Of a stretch of 64,000 nucleotides of DNA, positions 61,239-64,000 are shown one piece after another; positions within the stretch are counted from its first letter, which is position 1, and each line of letters begins with the position of its first letter. Both the position numbers and the translations under genes were made by a program. The notes under the pieces were generated by a model. The model saw nothing but the letters and a program-made list of their open reading frames with translations. It did not search any database and was not told the origin of the DNA. Source of the DNA: Blautia sp. (GTDB lineage Bacteria; Bacillota; Clostridia; Lachnospirales; Lachnospiraceae); NCBI GenBank assembly GCA_023667395.1, contig JAMPAC010000001.1, positions 322,758-386,757 of the forward strand, read 5' to 3'.

Positions 61239-62252
61239 TCATATTTTTTTACCATTCAGCCAGTCCCTTAACGTAATATGCCTGTTGGACTTCTGATCGT
61301 AAACCAGGAACTCCTTGTCCGGGGAATCGCCCTCCTGATCGTATCTTAAATAGGGGTATAATCCCAGGTATTCCTGTCCCTTGAATTCCCCGGCCTCCAT
61401 AATGGGCAGGATGCAGCACCGGTTACTCTTTTTCCCGTCAAAATATCCCAATTCCCATGGACACCATTTGGAGGATGAAATATTGACCGTCGAAACATAT
61501 GCCAGACCCTGCGAGGCGTTCATCCTTTTCTTTAACGTCTCCGCCGTCTGCTGTGTCACATGGCTTCTGTCCAGTTCCGTATCTTCAATCCAGTCCACAT
61601 AGACCGCATATCCGGCGTCAACAAACAGATCGACCAAAGACAGAATCAGCGTTTTATCCAGGGAACTGTGCGACAGGAAAACATCGTACTTGTTTGCCTC
61701 GCTGCCCGCGCCCCTGCTCATGGCGATCTCCCTGTTCCTGCCCGCTATCCTGTTTTTGGAATCATTTTCCGCCGAAATGTTCTTCTTGCGGGCATTGTCG
61801 GCCAGATACTCTTTACTCAGCACTCTCGTGTCGATCTGATAATTCCACTGATAGCCCCTCATAAAATCCCTATGGTATTGCTCCGGCACGGTTTCCTGTA
61901 CATCATCCAGCGAGCTTTTAGATAACCATTTTGTAAAATCTTTTCCTGTAGGGTCATATTCCACGGTAAAGCAGTGGTCATCCCGCAGGTTACACACGTA
62001 TGCCGTTACACTGGGGCGTCCGTCCCTGCTCGTCAGGAACAGCCTCTTTAAGGGCTCGGGGAAAAAATTGTAATTTCCCCCATTGACTTTATTGACCCTG
62101 AGCCTGCCCTCCATGCCCCTTGCACCGGCCTTTTTGTTATCTTCGGTATAGACCCTTACGGCTTCTTCCTCTTTGCATAAAAATCCCAATGTCTCATAAT
62201 ATTCTTTGTCATTGGCAAAGTACAGCCTTTCTCCCCAATTAAGTCTTGGCAT
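61239..62252 (-). CDS. TIR-domain protein, candidate sensor/cyclase (ThsB-like)
   Basis: 337 residues. About 1-185: N-terminal region of unknown family (NWGERLYFANDKEYYETLGF, VEYDPTGKDFTKWLSK). About 188-305: TIR domain with YDVFLSHSSLDKTLILSLVD, GYAVYVDWIEDTELDRSHVT and the catalytic Glu in SSKWCPWELGYFDGKKS (about E267). In Thoeris, such TIR proteins make a cyclic ADP-ribose signal from NAD that is bound by a SLOG domain. ATG 62252 behind AAGGAGG; the frame extends 22 codons upstream without support. Promoter at 62327-62354. Confidence 0.82.
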   Translation of the reverse strand: MPRLNWGERLYFANDKEYYETLGFLCKEEEAVRVYTEDNKKAGARGMEGRLRVNKVNGGNYNFFPEPLKRLFLTSRDGRPSVTAYVCNLRDDHCFTVEYDPTGKDFTKWLSKSSLDDVQETVPEQYHRDFMRGYQWNYQIDTRVLSKEYLADNARKKNISAENDSKNRIAGRNREIAMSRGAGSEANKYDVFLSHSSLDKTLILSLVDLFVDAGYAVYVDWIEDTELDRSHVTQQTAETLKKRMNASQGLAYVSTVNISSSKWCPWELGYFDGKKSNRCCILPIMEAGEFKGQEYLGLYPYLRYDQEGDSPDKEFLVYDQKSNRHITLRDWLNGKKI

Positions 62253-62326
62253 ATGGATCCTCCTTGGTATGTTATGATTGTCACTATATCTGGTTTCAAT
62301 TCGCAATTTAGCGTTCAATTAATCGT

Positions 62327-62354
62327 ATTATATTATCATTTTAACACATAACAA
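62327..62354 (-). promoter_or_regulatory. promoter of the TIR / TIR-SLOG operon
   Basis: Minus strand TTGTTA (62354-62349), 16-base spacer, perfect TATAAT (62332-62327), about 75 bases before the TIR gene start. Two TTCAATT direct repeats (62295-62320 area) lie in the leader. Confidence 0.6.
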
Positions 62355-62404
62355 GCCAATCATCAACATCAAATAGCACTGTATTGAACCTTTTTGATCT
62401 ATTA

Positions 62405-63367
62405 TTACGGATTCACCACATTCCTCTCCTCCCCACGCAGGAACGCCTGTATGTTCCGATAAACGCCCTCCACGCATCTGGCGCGGGCTTCCACGCTGGC
62501 CCATGCCAGGTGGGGCGTGATGATCAGGCGGCTGCTGTCTTTCAGGCGGCTTAAGGGATTGGTCAGTTCCAGGGGTTCTTTTTCCACCACATCCAGCCCC
62601 GCTGCCTGGATCTCCCCCGCCTCCAGCGCTTCGTACAGGTCATGGTTATTCACCACCTGCCCCCTTGCCACATTGATCAGGATGGCTGTGTTTTTCATCT
62701 TTTTCAGAGCCGCACGGTCTATGAAATTGCGGGACAGATCGCTTAAAGGACAATGCAGGGACAGGTAATCGCTTTCTTTCAGCAGCGTATCCTTATCCAC
62801 CTGCGGGTAGTCCGTACAGGTGCTGCGCCCCGTGATCGAGTGAAAAATGACCCTGCACCCGAAAGCCTCCGCGATCTTTGCCACGCGCCTGCCGATGTTT
62901 CCCATGCCCACAATGCCCCAGGTCTTTCCGTCCAGTTCATAAAAGGGAATATCAAAGTTGGAAAAGCGGTCTTGGGCGCTGTATTCGCCGGACTTGACAT
63001 ATGTGTCATAATGAATCAGCTTCTGACTGAGGGCAAGGGCAAGCGTAAAAGTGTGCTGCGCCACCATGGCGGTGGAATAATCCACCACATTGGTGACCCT
63101 GATACCCCTGGACTTGCAATAAGCAAGGTCGCAGTTGTCATATCCCGTGGCAAACTCGCAGATCAGCCTGACATTGGGCGCGTCCTTCAGCGTCGCCTCA
63201 TTCATGGGCGATTTGTTGGCAACGATGATATCCGCCTCCCTGACGCGCTCCCGCACTTCCTCCGCCGTCACGGTATTGCGGTAGACCGTCACCTCTCCGA
63301 GATCGTTGATGCTGTCCACGGACACATCAGTACCTACGCTGTTTCGTTCCAAAATTACGATTTTCAT
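62405..63367 (-). CDS. D-isomer-specific 2-hydroxyacid dehydrogenase
   Basis: 320 residues. NAD-binding motif GIVGMGNIGRRVAKIAEAFG at about 150; catalytic Arg in NVARGQVVNN, Glu in VVEKEPL and His in ITPHLAWAS, so the Arg-Glu-His triad is complete. It reduces a 2-keto acid such as hydroxypyruvate or glyoxylate, or oxidises the D-hydroxyacid; substrate unknown. ATG behind AGAGGTATAGGG. Follows the G6P isomerase gene on the same strand, separated by a terminator. Confidence 0.93.
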   Translation of the reverse strand: MKIVILERNSVGTDVSVDSINDLGEVTVYRNTVTAEEVRERVREADIIVANKSPMNEATLKDAPNVRLICEFATGYDNCDLAYCKSRGIRVTNVVDYSTAMVAQHTFTLALALSQKLIHYDTYVKSGEYSAQDRFSNFDIPFYELDGKTWGIVGMGNIGRRVAKIAEAFGCRVIFHSITGRSTCTDYPQVDKDTLLKESDYLSLHCPLSDLSRNFIDRAALKKMKNTAILINVARGQVVNNHDLYEALEAGEIQAAGLDVVEKEPLELTNPLSRLKDSSRLIITPHLAWASVEARARCVEGVYRNIQAFLRGEERNVVNP

Positions 63368-63441
63368 CCCTATACCTCTTCTTTCCCATGGGTTAAATAA
63401 TTTGATCTCTTCGCAGGTTCGCCTGCGCTAAAAATTCATAA

Positions 63442-63467
63442 TGCACCCTGCCAATGGGCAGGGTGCA
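63442..63467 (-). terminator. terminator after glucose-6-phosphate isomerase
   Basis: Perfect 11-bp stem TGCACCCTGCC/GGCAGGGTGCA with a 4-base loop, followed on the minus strand by TTATGAATTTTTAG. Confidence 0.8.
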
Positions 63468-63491
63468 CCTATTATCTTTCCTGTTTTATGC

Positions 63492-64000
63492 TTACAGTCT
63501 CTTCAGCAGTTCCTCCCTCTGGGCCTCGTAACCGGGCTTACCAAGGAGGGCGAACATATTCTTCTTATAGCTTTCCACGCCAGGCTGGTTGAAAGGATTC
63601 ACTCCCAGCAGATAGCCGCTGACGCCGCAGGCAAACTCGAAGAAATAGAACAGTTCGCCAAGGTAGAACTCGCTTACCTCGGGCACGTTTACCATAAAGT
63701 TGGGAACCTGTCCATCGGTGTGTGCCAGGATAGTGCCGTTCATGGCGCTCTTATTGACGAAATCAACGGTCTTTCCAGCCAGATAGTTCAGTCCGTCAAG
63801 ATCTACCGGCTCCTCGCCAATCTTAATTTCCTCGCGGGAGGTCTCTACATTGATAACAGTCTCAAACATGATCCTTGCGCCGTCCTGGATGAACTGTCCC
63901 ATGGAGTGCAGGTCTGTGGTAAGGTCAACGCTTGCGGGAAGCAGACCCTTGTGATCCTTGCCCTCGCTCTCGCCGTAAAGCTGCTTCCACCACTCGGATA
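63492..64000 (-). CDS. pgi: glucose-6-phosphate isomerase (partial, N-terminus outside window)
   Basis: The last about 169 residues of Pgi are visible; the gene continues beyond the right edge. Interconverts glucose 6-phosphate and fructose 6-phosphate in glycolysis. Seen: [20 protein letters not shown], then [16 protein letters not shown] (a hallmark of the clostridial/bacillary enzyme) and the C-terminal [20 protein letters not shown]. The first in-frame ATG inside the window (63902) is internal. Its terminator follows. Confidence 0.95.
   Translation of the reverse strand, partial: SEWWKQLYGESEGKDHKGLLPASVDLTTDLHSMGQFIQDGARIMFETVINVETSREEIKIGEEPVDLDGLNYLAGKTVDFVNKSAMNGTILAHTDGQVPNFMVNVPEVSEFYLGELFYFFEFACGVSGYLLGVNPFNQPGVESYKKNMFALLGKPGYEAQREELLKRL

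Overview
The window looks like chromosomal DNA of an anaerobic, Gram-positive clostridium, most likely a Lachnospiraceae gut bacterium. Pointers are reverse rubrerythrin with a PerR-type regulator, luxS-pfs, a DUF1576 membrane protein, a CotS-like kinase, strong Shine-Dalgarno sites (AGGAGG) before nearly every gene, and glycan genes for plant or mucin sugars. No tRNA, rRNA or CRISPR array was recognised. Most genes are moderately GC-rich; two stretches (about 25.9-27.3 kb and 49.5-53.3 kb) are clearly AT-rich and look acquired.

Layout. 0-9.2 kb, minus strand: HU (cut by the edge), MazG, a PEGA-domain membrane protein, a CotS-like kinase, CCA-adding enzyme, a HAD phosphatase, a SurA/PrsA-like membrane-anchored protein and an M3 oligopeptidase. 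9.4-24.3 kb: a carbohydrate block. GH105 unsaturated uronyl hydrolase, an SGNH esterase and a GH112 galactosyl-HexNAc phosphorylase form one minus-strand operon. A YteP/YtcP/YtcQ-like ABC importer with a divergent AraC regulator follows, then a DUF1576 protein. An Rpn-type nuclease lies between the operon and the importer. 24.5-34.4 kb: an OFA-type MFS transporter, a BglII-like restriction-modification pair, an AAA/PD-(D/E)XK protein, an O-antigen-ligase-like protein, an AI-2E-family transporter, RluA and RsmF-type RNA modification enzymes. 34.5-37.6 kb: a TPR protein with a P-loop NTPase. 37.6-42.4 kb: a two-component system divergent from an orphan VanT-like membrane serine/alanine racemase. 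43-49.5 kb: PerR, reverse rubrerythrin, an XRE-receiver fusion, a beta-propeller-like protein, an ADP-ribosylglycohydrolase, Nudix, a heavy-metal-associated protein and luxS-pfs. 49.5-53.3 kb: a decayed group II intron reverse transcriptase, an AgrC/AgrA-like pair without agrB/agrD, an anchored EF-loop protein and a solute-binding-protein fragment. 53.4-59.2 kb: GGDEF-EAL protein, an ECF sigma/ABC operon and GtrA. 59.4-62.3 kb: a two-gene TIR-SLOG plus TIR module resembling Thoeris defence. 62.4-64 kb: a 2-hydroxyacid dehydrogenase and glucose-6-phosphate isomerase (cut by the edge).

Two observations stand out. First, the TIR-SLOG/TIR pair looks like a Thoeris-type system in which the usual SIR2 effector domain is replaced by TIR. 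Second, a structured intercistronic repeat of about 110-120 bp occurs twice in tandem between the SGNH esterase and GH112 genes and once between the ECF sigma gene and the next gene. It fills the space between stop and start codons, supplies the Shine-Dalgarno sequence, and shows compensatory base changes in its stems, so it is probably a folded RNA element.
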